Source of the DNA: Heterostelium multicystogenum
Taxonomy: Eukaryota; Evosea; Eumycetozoa; Acytosteliales; Acytosteliaceae
Direction: 5' to 3'
Length of the DNA stretch: 64,000 nucleotides
NCBI GenBank assembly: GCA_003667245.1
Contig: RCNN01000176.1
Location: 1 to 64,000 of the forward strand
The translations under genes and the position numbers were made by a program. Shown piece after piece: positions 50,100-59,201 of this stretch. A model generated the notes under the pieces. It was not told the origin of the DNA, made no database searches, and saw only the letters and a list, made by a program, of their open reading frames with translations. How positions within the stretch are numbered: the first letter of the stretch is position 1; every line of letters starts with the position of its first letter.

Positions 50100-50124
50100 T
50101 GCCTTGAAAGGGTATTTCAAGGCA
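50100..50124 (+). promoter_or_regulatory. Perfect 10-bp hairpin between fadB-like and amidotransferase genes
   Basis: TGCCTTGAAA, loop GGGTA, TTTCAAGGCA. No T run follows, so a terminator of the usual kind is unlikely; it may be an operator or an mRNA processing/stability element. Confidence 0.45.
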
Positions 50125-50171
50125 GGCTCTGGGGGTGTTCATTATTCCCATCGCCGTGTCAGGTATTTTTT

Positions 50172-50900
50172 ATGTCGTTACGCGTGTGCATCCTGGAAAC
50201 CGATATCCTGCGTCCTGGGCTGATCGATCAGTACCAAGGGTACGGGCAGATGTTCAAGCGCCTGTTCTCCAAACAGCCGATTGCCGCCGAGTTCGTCATC
50301 TATAACGTGGTGCAGGGTGAATACCCGGCGGATGAAGAAGTGTTCGACGCGTACCTGGTGACGGGCAGCAAGGCCGACTCCTTTGGCACCGATCCGTGGA
50401 TCCAGACCCTCAAGACCTACCTGCTGGACCGCCATGCCCGCGGCGACAAGCTGATCGGCATCTGCTTCGGCCACCAGTTGCTGGCGCTGCTGTTGGGTGG
50501 CAAGACCGAGCGGGCGACCAAGGGCTGGGGCATGGGCATCCATGACTACAAACTGAACGCCAAGGCACCGTGGATGAGCCCGGTGGTGGAAGAATTGACG
50601 CTGTTGATCAGCCACCAGGACCAGGTCACCACCTTGCCGGAAAACGCCACAGTGATCGCCTCCAGCGAGTTTTGCCCGTTTGCGGCGTACCACATTGAAG
50701 ACCAGGTGCTGTGCTTCCAGGGCCACCCGGAATTTATCCACGACTATTCCCGCGAGTTGCTGGAGATTCTTCAGACAACGCTGGGGGAGAAGGTCTACAC
50801 CAACGGTGTGGCCAGCCTGGAGCGAGACCATCACGGCGTTACCGTGGCGGAATGGATGATGCGGTTTGTGGCGCACAAACCAAAAGCGGACGTGGCCTAA
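50172..50900 (+). CDS. Class I glutamine amidotransferase-like protein
   Basis: Intact 242 residues. The nucleophile is in GICFGHQLLALLLGG (Cys 100), and the His-Glu pair in CFQGHPEFIHDYS; this is the GuaA-like stand-alone GATase1 group. MSLRVCILETDILRPGLIDQYQGYGQMFKRLF is the family start. The acceptor is unknown; related proteins are linked to polyamine or gamma-glutamyl metabolism. Confidence 0.88.
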   Translation: MSLRVCILETDILRPGLIDQYQGYGQMFKRLFSKQPIAAEFVIYNVVQGEYPADEEVFDAYLVTGSKADSFGTDPWIQTLKTYLLDRHARGDKLIGICFGHQLLALLLGGKTERATKGWGMGIHDYKLNAKAPWMSPVVEELTLLISHQDQVTTLPENATVIASSEFCPFAAYHIEDQVLCFQGHPEFIHDYSRELLEILQTTLGEKVYTNGVASLERDHHGVTVAEWMMRFVAHKPKADVA

Positions 50901-50927
50901 CTATTCGGGTTGATTGACGAGCTTTTT

Positions 50928-51019
50928 GTGGCGAGGGAGCTTGCTCCCGTTCGGCTGCGCAGCAGTCGCAAGCCTTGGGGGCGCTTCGCACCCCAGCGGG
51001 AGCAAGCTCCCTCGCCACA
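50928..51019. repeat. REP doublet (GTGGCGAGGGAGCTTGCTCCCG type)
   Basis: TGTGGCGAGGGAGCTTGCTC and its inverted partner flank a 50-bp loop, at the convergent ends of the amidotransferase and CorA genes. Third copy of the class in the 44.7-kb duplication. Confidence 0.9.
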
Positions 51020-51031
51020 ACAGCAGTTTTC

Positions 51032-52005
51032 CTACAGCCAGCCTGAACGCTTGAAGCTGGCCCACAAACTTGTACACCCCACCGCAATAAACCCCAGCAC
51101 CGCGAAATACCCATAGTGCCATTGCAGCTCCGGCATGTTCTGGAAGTTCATCCCGTAAATCCCGGCCACCGCCGTCGGGAACGCCAGAATCGCTGCCCAC
51201 GCGGCAAACTTGCGTTGCACCACGCTTTGGCGCGAGGCTTCCAGCAACACCCCAATCTCGATGGTCTGGCTGGCGATATCCCGCAAGGTGGTCAGGTCTT
51301 CCATCTGCCGGGTGACGTGAATCTGCACATCGCGAAAGTACGGACGCATGTTCTTGTCGATAAACGGGAAGCTCAGTTTCTGCAATTCCTGACTGATCTC
51401 CACCATCGGTGCTACATAGCGCTTCAGTCGCAGCACATCGCGGCGCAGGCCGTGGAGCTTCTGGATATCCGCTTCACTCAGGGAGTTGCACAACACGTTG
51501 CGCTCCAGTTCATCGACCTCGGCATGAATCGCCTCGCTCACCGGCTGGTAGTTCTCGGTAACAAAATCCAGCAGCGCATAGAGTACGAAATCTTCCCCAT
51601 GCTCCAGCAACAGCGGTCGCGCCTCACAGCGCTGGCGCACATAGCCGTAGGATGCCGAGTGGCCGTTGCGGGCGGTGATGATGTAGCCGTTGCCGGCAAA
51701 GATATGGGTTTCGATAAACTCCAGCTTGCCGTTATCGCGCACCGGCGAATAGGTCACGATAAACAGCGCGTCGCCGAAGGTTTCAAGCTTGGGCCGGCTG
51801 TGTTTTTCCAGGGCATCTTCGATGGCCAGTTCGTGCAGGTTGAACTGGCGCTGCAGATTGGCCAGTTCCAGCGCGCTGGGCTCCTCCAGGCCGAATCCAC
51901 ACAAAGTGGTCAGGCTTGGCGGCCCACGCGGCGCCTTCGTCGAGGGTGATATCGGTGACTTTTCTTACCGGCGCTATAGACGGCGGCCGCAACAACTCTA
52001 CCCAT
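51032..52005 (-). CDS. CorA-family divalent cation transporter (frameshifts)
   Basis: About 323 residues. Starts at ATG 52005 (MGRVVAAAVYS), then TDITLDEGAAWAAKPDHFVWI; the long stalk helix and two C-terminal membrane helices follow, with the pore motif GMN in AVAGIYGMNFQNMPEL and the end WASFKRSGWL. An extra A near 51963 and a slip near 51893 break the frame. It moves magnesium or zinc ions; the motif alone does not separate CorA from ZntB. Confidence 0.88.
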
Positions 52006-52076
52006 AGTGCTGATCGCTTCTTCTTGAATGGCAGATGACAACTGTCAGGCAGCTTAGCTGCCCTGCCCAATCAGAG

Positions 52077-52831
52077 TCAGCAAATTCGGCGGGGTTCAGC
52101 CGTGATTGCAGGCGTGGTTTGCAGCTCGCGGTCCATCGCCTCGATGCAGTCGCGCATTGCTCGCGACAGGTCTGCATTAACAGCGGCATGTCATCCATCG
52201 TCAGCCCCTTCGTAGGAATCGGCGGCAACGAGCGAATCAGAATATCGCCACTGTTCCAGCTATTGAGCTTCATCTGCTTCACATAGGTGCTGACACACAC
52301 CTGCACAATCGGCACGCCTGCGGCGATCGCCATCTGGAACGCGCCTTTCTTGAACGGCAGCAGGGTTTCACCGAAGTTGCGCGTGCCTTCCGGGAACACC
52401 CAGGTCGAGGTGTCGGCATGCTGCAAGGTGTGGGTGGTGGTCAGCATCGAACGCCGCGCCTTGTGCGCATTGCCCCGGTCGATCAACACATTGCCCGCCA
52501 GCCAGAACAACTGTCCGAACAACGGCACCCACTTCAGGCTCTTCTTGCCGATACACACCGTGCGGTACGGCACCACGGTGCCGAACACAAACAGGTCGTA
52601 GTTGGATTGATGGTTGGCGATGATCACGCAACTGCTGGGCTTGTTACGCAGCGAGTCGACATCGGCCTTCACTCGCAGGCGCAATAGCCACATCGCCGGT
52701 ACCGCATACAGGCGCGCGCAGTAACGGCTGTTGTCCGGATTGAACGGCCGACAGATCCCCAGCAGCACGCCCAGTACGCCCGCAATCATAAAATGCAGGC
52801 CCATCAACAACATGCGTAACAAAAAAAGCAT
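52077..52831 (-). CDS. 1-acyl-glycerol-3-phosphate acyltransferase-like protein (one frameshift)
   Basis: About 251 residues from ATG 52831 (MLFLLRMLLMGLHFMIAGVLG, a membrane anchor). PlsC motifs: NHQSNYDLF (H-x4-D), VPLFGQLFWLAGNVLIDR, VFPEGTRN and AAGVPIVQV. A missing base near 52160 breaks the end, which should read MRDCIEAMDRELQTTP... to TGA 52079-52077. It transfers acyl chains to lysophosphatidate or a related lysolipid. Confidence 0.87.
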
Positions 52832-52995
52832 CGACACAGCCCATCGGGACAAAAGGTGGCGCAGTGTACGGATGTGCACTGTATTCGGCAATTGCCCTAT
52901 AGAGTCAGGAGATAGGCGATGTTTAAGCGCATGTTTCAACATGCTGTGACAGACACTGTTTAGAGCGGTTGTAGGCAATCCGGAATTCTTTGTAA

Positions 52996-53022
52996 GAAAA
53001 AGCCCGACTCAATGTCGGGCTT
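52996..53022 (-). terminator. Terminator after the crotonase gene
   Basis: On the minus strand AAGCCCGAC, loop ATTGA, GTCGGGCTT followed by TTTC. Confidence 0.78.
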
Positions 53023-53045
53023 CGATTCAGCAGGCGTAGGTTTGA

Positions 53046-53735
53046 TTAACCCAAGTGCCCCTGATCCTGAATGATCGCGTCATCCAGGGCTTCCAGCAGC
53101 GCCTTACGCACCTTCAGCTTGGTGTGCTTGTGGGCGTTCATATTGATCTTCTTCAACTGGCGAGCCGCTTCCAGTGCGGCTGCCTGCAACGCTTCCGGCG
53201 CCACCACCTTGTCCAGGAACCCGGCGCTCAACGCGTCCTGCGGGTTAAAACATCTCGGCATTGATCACCGAACGGTGGAACGCCGACTTGCGCAGACGAT
53301 CCCGCGCCAGCTCGATCCCGGCGTGGTGCATGGTCATGCCGATCATCACTTCATTCAGACCAATGCTGAACGGTCCGTCTACACCGATCCGGTAATCCGC
53401 CGACAACAACAGGAATGCCCCCTTGGCCACCGCGTGCCCGGGCACGCCACGATCACCGGGAACGGGTGCGACAACAGGCGGCGGGCGAGGGTGGAGCCCG
53501 ACGTCACCAGGCTCACGGCTTCTTTAGGGCCGGCGGTCATCACCTTCAAATCATAGCCACCGGACAAAATCCCCGGCGTGCCCGTGATGATCACCACCGC
53601 CCGATCCTTCTCGGCCTGATCCAGCGCTTGATTAAACGCACTGACCACTGCCGGCGAAATGGCATTCACCTTGCCGTTGCTCAGGGTCAGGGTCGCGATA
53701 CCGTCTTCGAGGTGGTAGGCAATCAACTCACTCAT
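53046..53735 (-). CDS. Enoyl-CoA hydratase/isomerase family protein (two frameshifts)
   Basis: About 229 residues. MSELIAYHLEDGIATLTLSNGKVNAISP, then GTPGILSGGYDLKVM (first oxyanion part, GGYDL in place of the usual AGADL) and CPGHAVAKGAFLLLSADYRIG (second part). Breaks near 53442 and 53250. The catalytic Glu positions of true hydratases are not clear, so it may be an isomerase or hydrolase of the crotonase fold. Confidence 0.85.
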
Positions 53736-54069
53736 GACGCGATTCCTTGTAATGCTTGTAATAGAAGGACAGACGGCAGACGTTACCCACCGCGCCCGCC
53801 CTGGTAAAGCGCCATGACTGACTACCCAGTCAGACTTTTCCCCCATGCCCACCCGCAGGCGGCCTTCGGCAAGTCGCAGCAGCTACTATAGACAAGCGCC
53901 GCGAGTGCCCGAGAATGGCAGAATCGCCGTGGTGTGCGTGGCGCCGCAGAGGGCTGGAACGGCATAACCGCCTAAGCGCATGAAAATTCTGAAAAAAACC
54001 TTTGCCATCGGAAAAGCTTTCGACTACATTAGCGCGCCTCGACAGACTGAATCAGTTTTGACGAGATAC
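53736..54069. other. 334-bp gap between the crotonase gene and tRNA-Ser
   Basis: No gene seen. Contains the dyad CTGACT-ACCC-AGTCAG (53818-53833), about 85 bp before the crotonase start and so a possible operator, and the tRNA promoter at 54002-54030. Confidence 0.5.
54002..54030 (+). promoter_or_regulatory. Promoter of tRNA-Ser
   Basis: TTGCCA (54002-54007) and TACATT (54025-54030), 17-bp spacer, about 40 bases before the tRNA. A GC-rich GCGCGCC follows the -10, as in stringently controlled promoters. Confidence 0.65.
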
Positions 54070-54159
54070 GGTGAAGTGTCCGAGTGGCTTAAGGAGCACG
54101 CCTGGAAAGTGTGTATACAAGAAATTGTATCGAGAGTTCGAATCTCTCCTTCACCGCCA
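54070..54159 (+). tRNA. tRNA-Ser (GGA)
   Basis: 90 nt. Acceptor arms GGTGAAG and CTTCACC pair fully, the CCA is encoded, GAGAG-TTCGAAT-CTCTC is the T arm, the long variable arm is TGTATACAAGAAATTGTAT-like, and the anticodon loop CTGGAAA carries GGA. Confidence 0.95.
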
Positions 54160-54173
54160 AATTCGATGTAAAC

Positions 54174-54207
54174 AAAACCCCTGGTTTCGAGAGAAGCCAG
54201 GGGTTTT
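54174..54207 (+). terminator. Terminator after tRNA-Ser
   Basis: AAAACCCCTGG, loop TTTCGAGAGAAG, CCAGGGGTTTT: an 11-bp stem whose T-rich end forms the tail. Confidence 0.85.
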
Positions 54208-54314
54208 GTGGTTTCTGGGGTTTGAATAGGTGGTTGTGCTAGGAAAAAATTTTCTCTAGCTTCAGCTCCTTCTCTAGACGGGTATGGAATGAACAAAACC
54301 GGAGGAACTGACTT

Positions 54315-54775
54315 ATGACCAGCAAGCTTCGCATCTCTGCTGTGCAACCAGTTGCCTGCAAGCATGCCATCGAAATTGAGTGGAATAACGGCAAGCGGCA
54401 TACCGTTGATCTCACTGATCACATAAATACCTTCCCGATTCTAAAACCCCTTCAGGACTTGGCTCTATTTTGGTCGGGTTGAAGTCGGTGAGTGGGGCCT
54501 TGACGTGACTTGGGGCAATGACCTTGAGTTGTCCTCCGGCACCTTGCATCGTTTGGCGCTGGAAACAGTCCGGCGAGGTCATGCTGACGCAGGACTTCAG
54601 AAAGTGGATGCTCAGCAACAATCTGTCGCTCTCCGCTGCGGCTGTGGAACTAGGCTTCACTCGTAGGACCATTACTTCCTACAGCAGCGGGGCCGCTCTG
54701 ATTCCCAAGCATGTAGGGTTGGCGTGTAAGGGGTGGGAGTACGAGCATAAGGCTCGTGGCACACGTTGCGTTTAG
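54315..54775 (+). CDS. DUF2442 protein with C-terminal helix-turn-helix (two frameshifts)
   Basis: About 153 residues. GGAGGAAC at 54301-54308 precedes ATG 54315. The first half (ISAVQPVACKHAIEIEWNNGKRHTVDLTDHINTFPILKPL...GRVEVGEWGLDVTWGND) is DUF2442; the second (TQDFRKWMLSNNLSLSAAAVELGFTRRTITSYSSGAALIPKHVGLACKGWEYEH) is an XRE-like helix-turn-helix. Extra bases near 54470 and 54562 break the frame. The usual partner, a DUF4160 gene upstream, is absent. It lies just after a tRNA, a common site for acquired genes. Confidence 0.77.
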
Positions 54776-54790
54776 GTTGGGTAATGTTCG

Positions 54791-54824
54791 CAAAAAGGGA
54801 TGACTGAGAGGTCGTCCCTTTTTC
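54791..54824. terminator. Bidirectional terminator between convergent genes
   Basis: AAAAAGGGA-T-GAC, TGAGAG, GTC-G-TCCCTTTTT: the stem has one bulged pair, and there are T runs on both strands. Confidence 0.8.
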
Positions 54825-54850
54825 GTTTTTGCGGGGTCAAGCCAATGGGT

Positions 54851-55132
54851 TCAGGAATACTGCGCTGCCATCCTCCGACCTATGACATCCAGCAGATCGC
54901 ATCCATCGCGTAACGGAATTGCGCAGAGCAAGGAAAAGTCGCCCAGCACGACCGTATCACTACTGATTTCTGCACGCAGCGCCAGGTTTTCTAGAACTTG
55001 GGTTACGGCGCGAATCCGATAGTTTGCAGCATCAAGCAGGACATCCAGCGGTGCTGTTGTGTCTACGAAAAGGGCGGGTGTGGTGCAGTCGTTGCTGGTG
55101 AGTGCCATATATTGATTCATACGGGAGTCCAT
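54851..55132 (-). CDS. Small acidic protein (DUF3077/DUF6124-like)
   Basis: 93 residues from ATG 55132 (ATG 55120 possible). TPALFVDTTAPLDVLLDAANYRIRAVTQVLENLAL resembles the 'LF-V-GV-lleAL--AS-LL' pattern of DUF3077/DUF6124 small proteins, a Pseudomonas-specific, multi-copy family without known function. Its upstream leader contains two mutually exclusive hairpins (55239-55275), often seen before such genes. Confidence 0.55.
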   Translation of the reverse strand: MDSRMNQYMALTSNDCTTPALFVDTTAPLDVLLDAANYRIRAVTQVLENLALRAEISSDTVVLGDFSLLCAIPLRDGCDLLDVIGRRMAAQYS

Positions 55133-55238
55133 CTGAGACAAATAGAAAAATAGCTAACCTTTTTTCAAGTTAGACCTTCATAAAACAGCCGCCGCCTGAA
55201 AAACTGGTTCGCAGAGTTTTAGTTTTCAGATTTGTCTT

Positions 55239-55275
55239 CGAGTCGCCAAACTCGGTCGCCATGACGGCGACCGAG
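55239..55275 (-). promoter_or_regulatory. Overlapping hairpins upstream of the 54851-55132 gene
   Basis: Stem 1: CTCGGTCGCC / GGCGACCGAG (55251-55275, loop ATGAC), ten perfect pairs. Stem 2: CGAGT / ACTCG (55239-55254), sharing four bases with stem 1. Only one can form at a time. Confidence 0.5.
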
Positions 55276-55363
55276 GAACTATAGACCTAGCATTACGAGG
55301 CGGGCAGGGCATGCTTTCAGATTGATCTGTAGGAAATCACTCCGACTGACCAACTGCACCCCC

Positions 55364-55717
55364 TCAAGCCTGCACATACACCCAAGCCGTCAACCCCGAA
55401 GCCAACCCCACCGAAACCCGCTTATAGTCCGACACCTCATACGCATCCGCCGCCGCCAGCTCCTTCTCGGTAATCTGAAACACCATCCCCTCAACACTGT
55501 CTTCATTGCGCCCGCTGGGAGCAACGATCGGATGATGGGTCTTGCCGCTGGCCGCCAATACCTCAGGATCGGTAATCTCCACCCAGCTTTTTGAATACCC
55601 CAGCATCGCATCCTGCTGACCCACCAACTCCCGCCCAAAGTTGGACAGTTGCACAGCCTTGTCCTGCAGCGTGCCGTAGGAAAACAACAGCACGGGAAAT
55701 TCGGTCGAGCGTTCCAT
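55364..55717 (-). CDS. Gamma-glutamylcyclotransferase-like protein
   Basis: 117 residues, AIG2/GGCT family. The LLFSYGTLQDKAVQL motif (YGTL substrate loop) and the catalytic Glu in EDSVEGMVFQIT are present; AAADAYEVSDYKRVSV is the usual AYE-YxR end. The start is ATG 55717; the open frame joins the upstream peptidase gene only because of an extra A near 55753. It follows the M24 gene after 17 bases and was probably co-transcribed with it before the insertion. Confidence 0.87.
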   Translation of the reverse strand: MERSTEFPVLLFSYGTLQDKAVQLSNFGRELVGQQDAMLGYSKSWVEITDPEVLAASGKTHHPIVAPSGRNEDSVEGMVFQITEKELAAADAYEVSDYKRVSVGLASGLTAWVYVQA

Positions 55718-56231
55718 CTTTATTCCTTGAAAAATTAAGCCAGCAAATCTTTCGTAAAACGCACCATAAGCCGCGCTCGGGTGCGCAATCTGGATCTCCA
55801 GGATCCACAGCCCTTCATTCGGATACTGGTCAAAATCCCCAAGATCACCGCCACGGTAAATCGCATGGGGAAATCGCTGACGCGGGTGCCCTTTGATGTC
55901 GAGGTTCAGCACCCAACCCATTTCCTTCGCTTGCTCTTCGGCAAAACGATACAGCTCCAGGCCGACGACTTTATCGTTCCTCCAGCGCTGTTCCACCCGG
56001 TCAAACAACTCTTTCGCTGCGCGCGCACACGCGGCCATCTCCGGGTTGTTGCCAGTGCTGAAGGTCGCCCCCGCATCACCTTCATGGCCTTGCCAAACGG
56101 CGCCCATGTCGATGAAGTAGATGTCGTTTTCCCCCAGCTGCGGATTTCGGTGAACGTGACCGAGCGTTTCGCTAATACGTGACCGGTGCTTCCACCCCGG
56201 TTGCGCGGGTTCTGGATTGTAATCGCATCGG

Positions 56232-56981
56232 TCACGATGCGGCTTGTTCCTCGGCTTTTTTTCGGCGCAGCGACTCGCCTTTCATCGTCAGTCGGTAGGC
56301 GTTGTGCACCAGGCGGTCGAGGATGGCATCGGCCAGGGTCGGGTCGTTGATCCAGCCGTGCCAGTGCTCGATGGGCAGTTGGCTCGTCAGGATGGTGGAG
56401 CGGCTGCCAGCGCGGTCGTCGATCACCTCCAGCAGGTCATGCCGGGCTCCTTCCTCCAGCGGGGCTAGCGCCCAGTCGTCCAGCACCAGGACGTCGACCT
56501 TTGCCAGCTGTTGCAGGGTACGGCCGAAGCTGCCGTCGCCATGAGCGATGCGCAGTTGTTCCAGCAGGCGCGGGGTGCGCAGGTACAGGGTGCTATAGCC
56601 CTGGCGGCAGGCCTGGTTGCCCAGGGCGCAGGCCAGCCAGGTTTTGCCGGCACCGGTCGGGCCGGTCAGCAGCAGGTTGTGCTGCTGGCGGATCCAGTCG
56701 CCACTGGCCAGGGTGGCGATCAGACGCTCGTCCAGGGCGCGTCCGGAGCGGCGGTCGAGATCTTCCAGGCAGGCGTTGGCGTACTTGAGCTTGGCCTTCT
56801 TGCGCAGCCGTACCAGGCGCTGGTTGTCACGCCAGGCCAGTTCGCGGTCGAGCAGTAGGCCGAGGCGTTCATCGAAGCTCAGGCTGTGGCTGGCCGGCAG
56901 CGTCCATTGCTCTTCCAGGGCGCGGGCCATGCCGTCCAGGCGTAGCTGGTGCAGTTGATTCAGGGTGTGTTGCGGCATCAT
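56232..56981 (-). CDS. istB: IS21 helper ATPase IstB
   Basis: 249 residues from ATG 56981 ([22 protein letters not shown]). AAA+/DnaC-like ATPase: Walker [20 protein letters not shown], Walker [12 protein letters not shown], sensor region [30 protein letters not shown]. It multimerises with target DNA and activates IstA. Frame intact, overlapping the istA 3' end. Confidence 0.95.
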   Translation of the reverse strand: MMPQHTLNQLHQLRLDGMARALEEQWTLPASHSLSFDERLGLLLDRELAWRDNQRLVRLRKKAKLKYANACLEDLDRRSGRALDERLIATLASGDWIRQQHNLLLTGPTGAGKTWLACALGNQACRQGYSTLYLRTPRLLEQLRIAHGDGSFGRTLQQLAKVDVLVLDDWALAPLEEGARHDLLEVIDDRAGSRSTILTSQLPIEHWHGWINDPTLADAILDRLVHNAYRLTMKGESLRRKKAEEQAAS

Positions 56982-58554
56982 CGAACAGCTCCTGTTGCGG
57001 GGGTTGGTAGTAGTCGGCGCCACGGACGTTCTCGTGGTCGCCGGGTAAGGTCGTTTCGGCGGCACGCTGGGGCAGCGGCTGTTGATCCAGGCCTTGCTGG
57101 AGCAGGTTGCGCACGCTGCGCCCGGTGAAGGCGCGCAGGTGTACGGCACGTTCGGCAGCGGCTTCCAGGCGTGCATTGCCATAGCGCCGGGCCAGCGAGA
57201 GCAGGCCGAGGCAGGCGCGGTAGCCCATCTCCGGGTGCGGCTTGTGGGTCAGTTGGTGATCGATCAGTTGGCGCGTGTAGGGGCCGATCCGCTCGCCCCA
57301 GTCGAGCAGGCGTTGCGGCGTCCACTCACGATGCGCCTGGTGCGCTGCGGGCATGTGTTCGCGCTGGGTACTGTAAGCGCCGCGTCGCCCCAGCAGCAGG
57401 TGGCTGGCCACCCGCCGGTTGCCATGCAGCACTTCCAGGGTGTGTGCCGTCAGTCGCACGTCCACGTTCTGCCGGGCCAGGGCGGAGGGCACGCTGTAGA
57501 AGCTGCCATTGACCTCGATGTGGTAGTCGATGCTGACCTTGCAGCGCTTGAAGGTGGCGACCTCGTAGGGATGCACCGGCAGCGCTCGCAAGGCCGGGCG
57601 ATCCAGACGCTCGAACCAGTCGCGCCGGCAGCCATCGAGCCGCTTGAACGGGCGCCGATTCAGATCCTCCAGCAGCTCGGCGATGGCCTGGTTAAGCGCA
57701 TGCAGGCTGAAGAACTGCCGATGGCGCAGCCGCGCCATGATCCAGCGCTCGACCACCTGCACCGCCACCTCGGCCTTGGCCTTGTCCTGAGGCTTGCGTG
57801 GCCGTGCCGGCAGGATCACCGTCTGGTAATGACGCGCGCACTCCAGCGTGGCCCGGTTCAGGCCCGGCTCGTAGCGATCCGGCTGGGCGACCAGGGCGCG
57901 CGGATTGTCCGGCACAACCATTTCCGGCACGCCGCCAAAGTAGGTCAGAGCCTGGCCCAGCGAGGTCAGCCAGTCCACCTGGGTTTCGCCTGGCGTCGCG
58001 CAGGCATAGGTGTAATTCGAGGCGCCCAGGGCGGCGACGAAGATGTGCGCCCGGCGCACTTCGCCGGTGGCCGGGTCGACCACCGGCAGCGTCGGCCCGG
58101 CATAGTCGATGAATAGCTTCTCGCCCGCACGGTGCAGCTGACGCATCGAACGTTTGAGCGTCTGGGCGTAGCGCCGGTAGTGCTCGACGAACTGGGTGTA
58201 GCGGTAGGTCGGCTGGCCCGCATGCGCGGCGAGATATTCCTCCCACAGCAGCTGCAAGGTCACGCCCTTGCGTCGCAACTCGCGGTGGATGCTCAGCACA
58301 TCGGGCAGCACTCGCTCACCGCGCGGCTTGTTCGTCGACGTCGGTGCAAACAAGGCGGCCGCCAGCGCGGCCTCGTCCATGGCCACCAGCGCCGGCCAGT
58401 CCAGCCCGGCCACCCGCGCCGCCGCGATGTACTTGCTAACCACGCCCTTGGACAGCTGCAAGGCACGGGCAATCTTCTCGTGGGACAAGCCGGCCTCAAA
58501 CTTGAGGCGCAGACATTCTTTGATGTTTCGCATGGCTACTCGCGGCGCCGCCAT
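56869..58554 (-). CDS. istA: IS21 transposase IstA
   Basis: 561 residues, intact. N-terminal helix-turn-helix ([29 protein letters not shown]), then the DDE integrase-like core with Asp in [14 protein letters not shown], Asp in [13 protein letters not shown] and Glu in [15 protein letters not shown]. Start [18 protein letters not shown] at 58554 (MRNIKE at 58533 possible). The open frame runs about 110 bases into istB, longer than the usual IS21 overlap, so the last 35 residues may not be conserved. Confidence 0.94.
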   Translation of the reverse strand: MAAPRVAMRNIKECLRLKFEAGLSHEKIARALQLSKGVVSKYIAAARVAGLDWPALVAMDEAALAAALFAPTSTNKPRGERVLPDVLSIHRELRRKGVTLQLLWEEYLAAHAGQPTYRYTQFVEHYRRYAQTLKRSMRQLHRAGEKLFIDYAGPTLPVVDPATGEVRRAHIFVAALGASNYTYACATPGETQVDWLTSLGQALTYFGGVPEMVVPDNPRALVAQPDRYEPGLNRATLECARHYQTVILPARPRKPQDKAKAEVAVQVVERWIMARLRHRQFFSLHALNQAIAELLEDLNRRPFKRLDGCRRDWFERLDRPALRALPVHPYEVATFKRCKVSIDYHIEVNGSFYSVPSALARQNVDVRLTAHTLEVLHGNRRVASHLLLGRRGAYSTQREHMPAAHQAHREWTPQRLLDWGERIGPYTRQLIDHQLTHKPHPEMGYRACLGLLSLARRYGNARLEAAAERAVHLRAFTGRSVRNLLQQGLDQQPLPQRAAETTLPGDHENVRGADYYQPPQQELFDDAATHPESTAPATPGRHGPRPGRAMDAAGQPQPELR

Positions 58555-59201
58555 CTTCCTCTCCCGAAATCGGTCGAGGATGGCGGCGCATCAGGTCATG
58601 CGCAACGAAGGGGAAGGCTTTCGCTAAGTCGTGACCGGCGATTTCGGTAAGCCGTGACCACCTGTTTCGGAACAGGCGGAGAATCGGTCACGTTGCTACC
58701 GAAATGAGCGGTCACGCGTTAGCGAAATGAGCGGTCACGATCAACCGAAACGGCCGGTCACGGTGCTCCGAAATCCGCACCAGCGCCGGGTCGCCGTCGG
58801 AGCGTTCCTTGAAGGTCCTGAGGGTGTGGCGCCAAAGCGCACCAGCAGCGGGTGCCAGATGCGCTGCATGTCGAGGTCGGCGAGGACTTTTTTGCCGAGC
58901 TCGCGGGCTTCGGATTCGAGCATGCCGGGGCGGATGAGTTTGGACAGCGCTTCGATGGCGCGCCAGGTCATGGCCTGGGCGTAGCGCATTGAGTCGATGC
59001 TGTAGGCGACGCCCACAGCTTCCTTGGATGATTGTGCGGTCACCGGCTTTTCCTCGGCTTTATAGTGTCAGGCGTTATGCGTTTTACTATATAGCGAGTA
59101 GGTGTAGGGCCCCAAGCGGATATGCCGGAATATGCCGATGTTTTCTGACGCGAGGGGTCTGGTGAATATAAGTGAGTCTAGGAGGAGGGGGTATCAGATG
59201 G

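Larger units (their letters stand above)
56139..58779. mobile_element. IS21-family insertion sequence
   Basis: 2641 bp. Ends are TGCGGATTTCGG on both sides (inverted), and the flanks CCAGC (56134-56138 and 58780-58784) form a 5-bp target duplication. It carries istA and istB on the minus strand. Terminal binding repeats: right end (58779 inward) has four copies of TTTCG-N6-9-CGTGACCG to about 58685; the left end has two (56145-56184). Both genes are open, so it should be active. Confidence 0.92.
55735..59043 (-). pseudogene. M24-family metallopeptidase gene split by an IS21 element
   Basis: The 5' part is at 59043-58780 (GTG start; MTAQSSKEAVGVAYSIDSMRYAQAMTWRAIEAL...) and the 3' part at 56138-55735 (ENDIYFIDMGAVWQGHEGDAGATFSTG, HAIYRGGDLGDFDQYP, LWILEIQIAHP). 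Metal ligands of the M24 'pita-bread' fold are visible: two Asp in DMG...EGDAG, His in HAIYRG and a Glu in EIQI. Flanking copies of CCAGC mark the insertion point. Small frame errors also occur (near 58830, 56165, 55765, 55753). It cannot make a full protein unless the element leaves. Confidence 0.87.
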
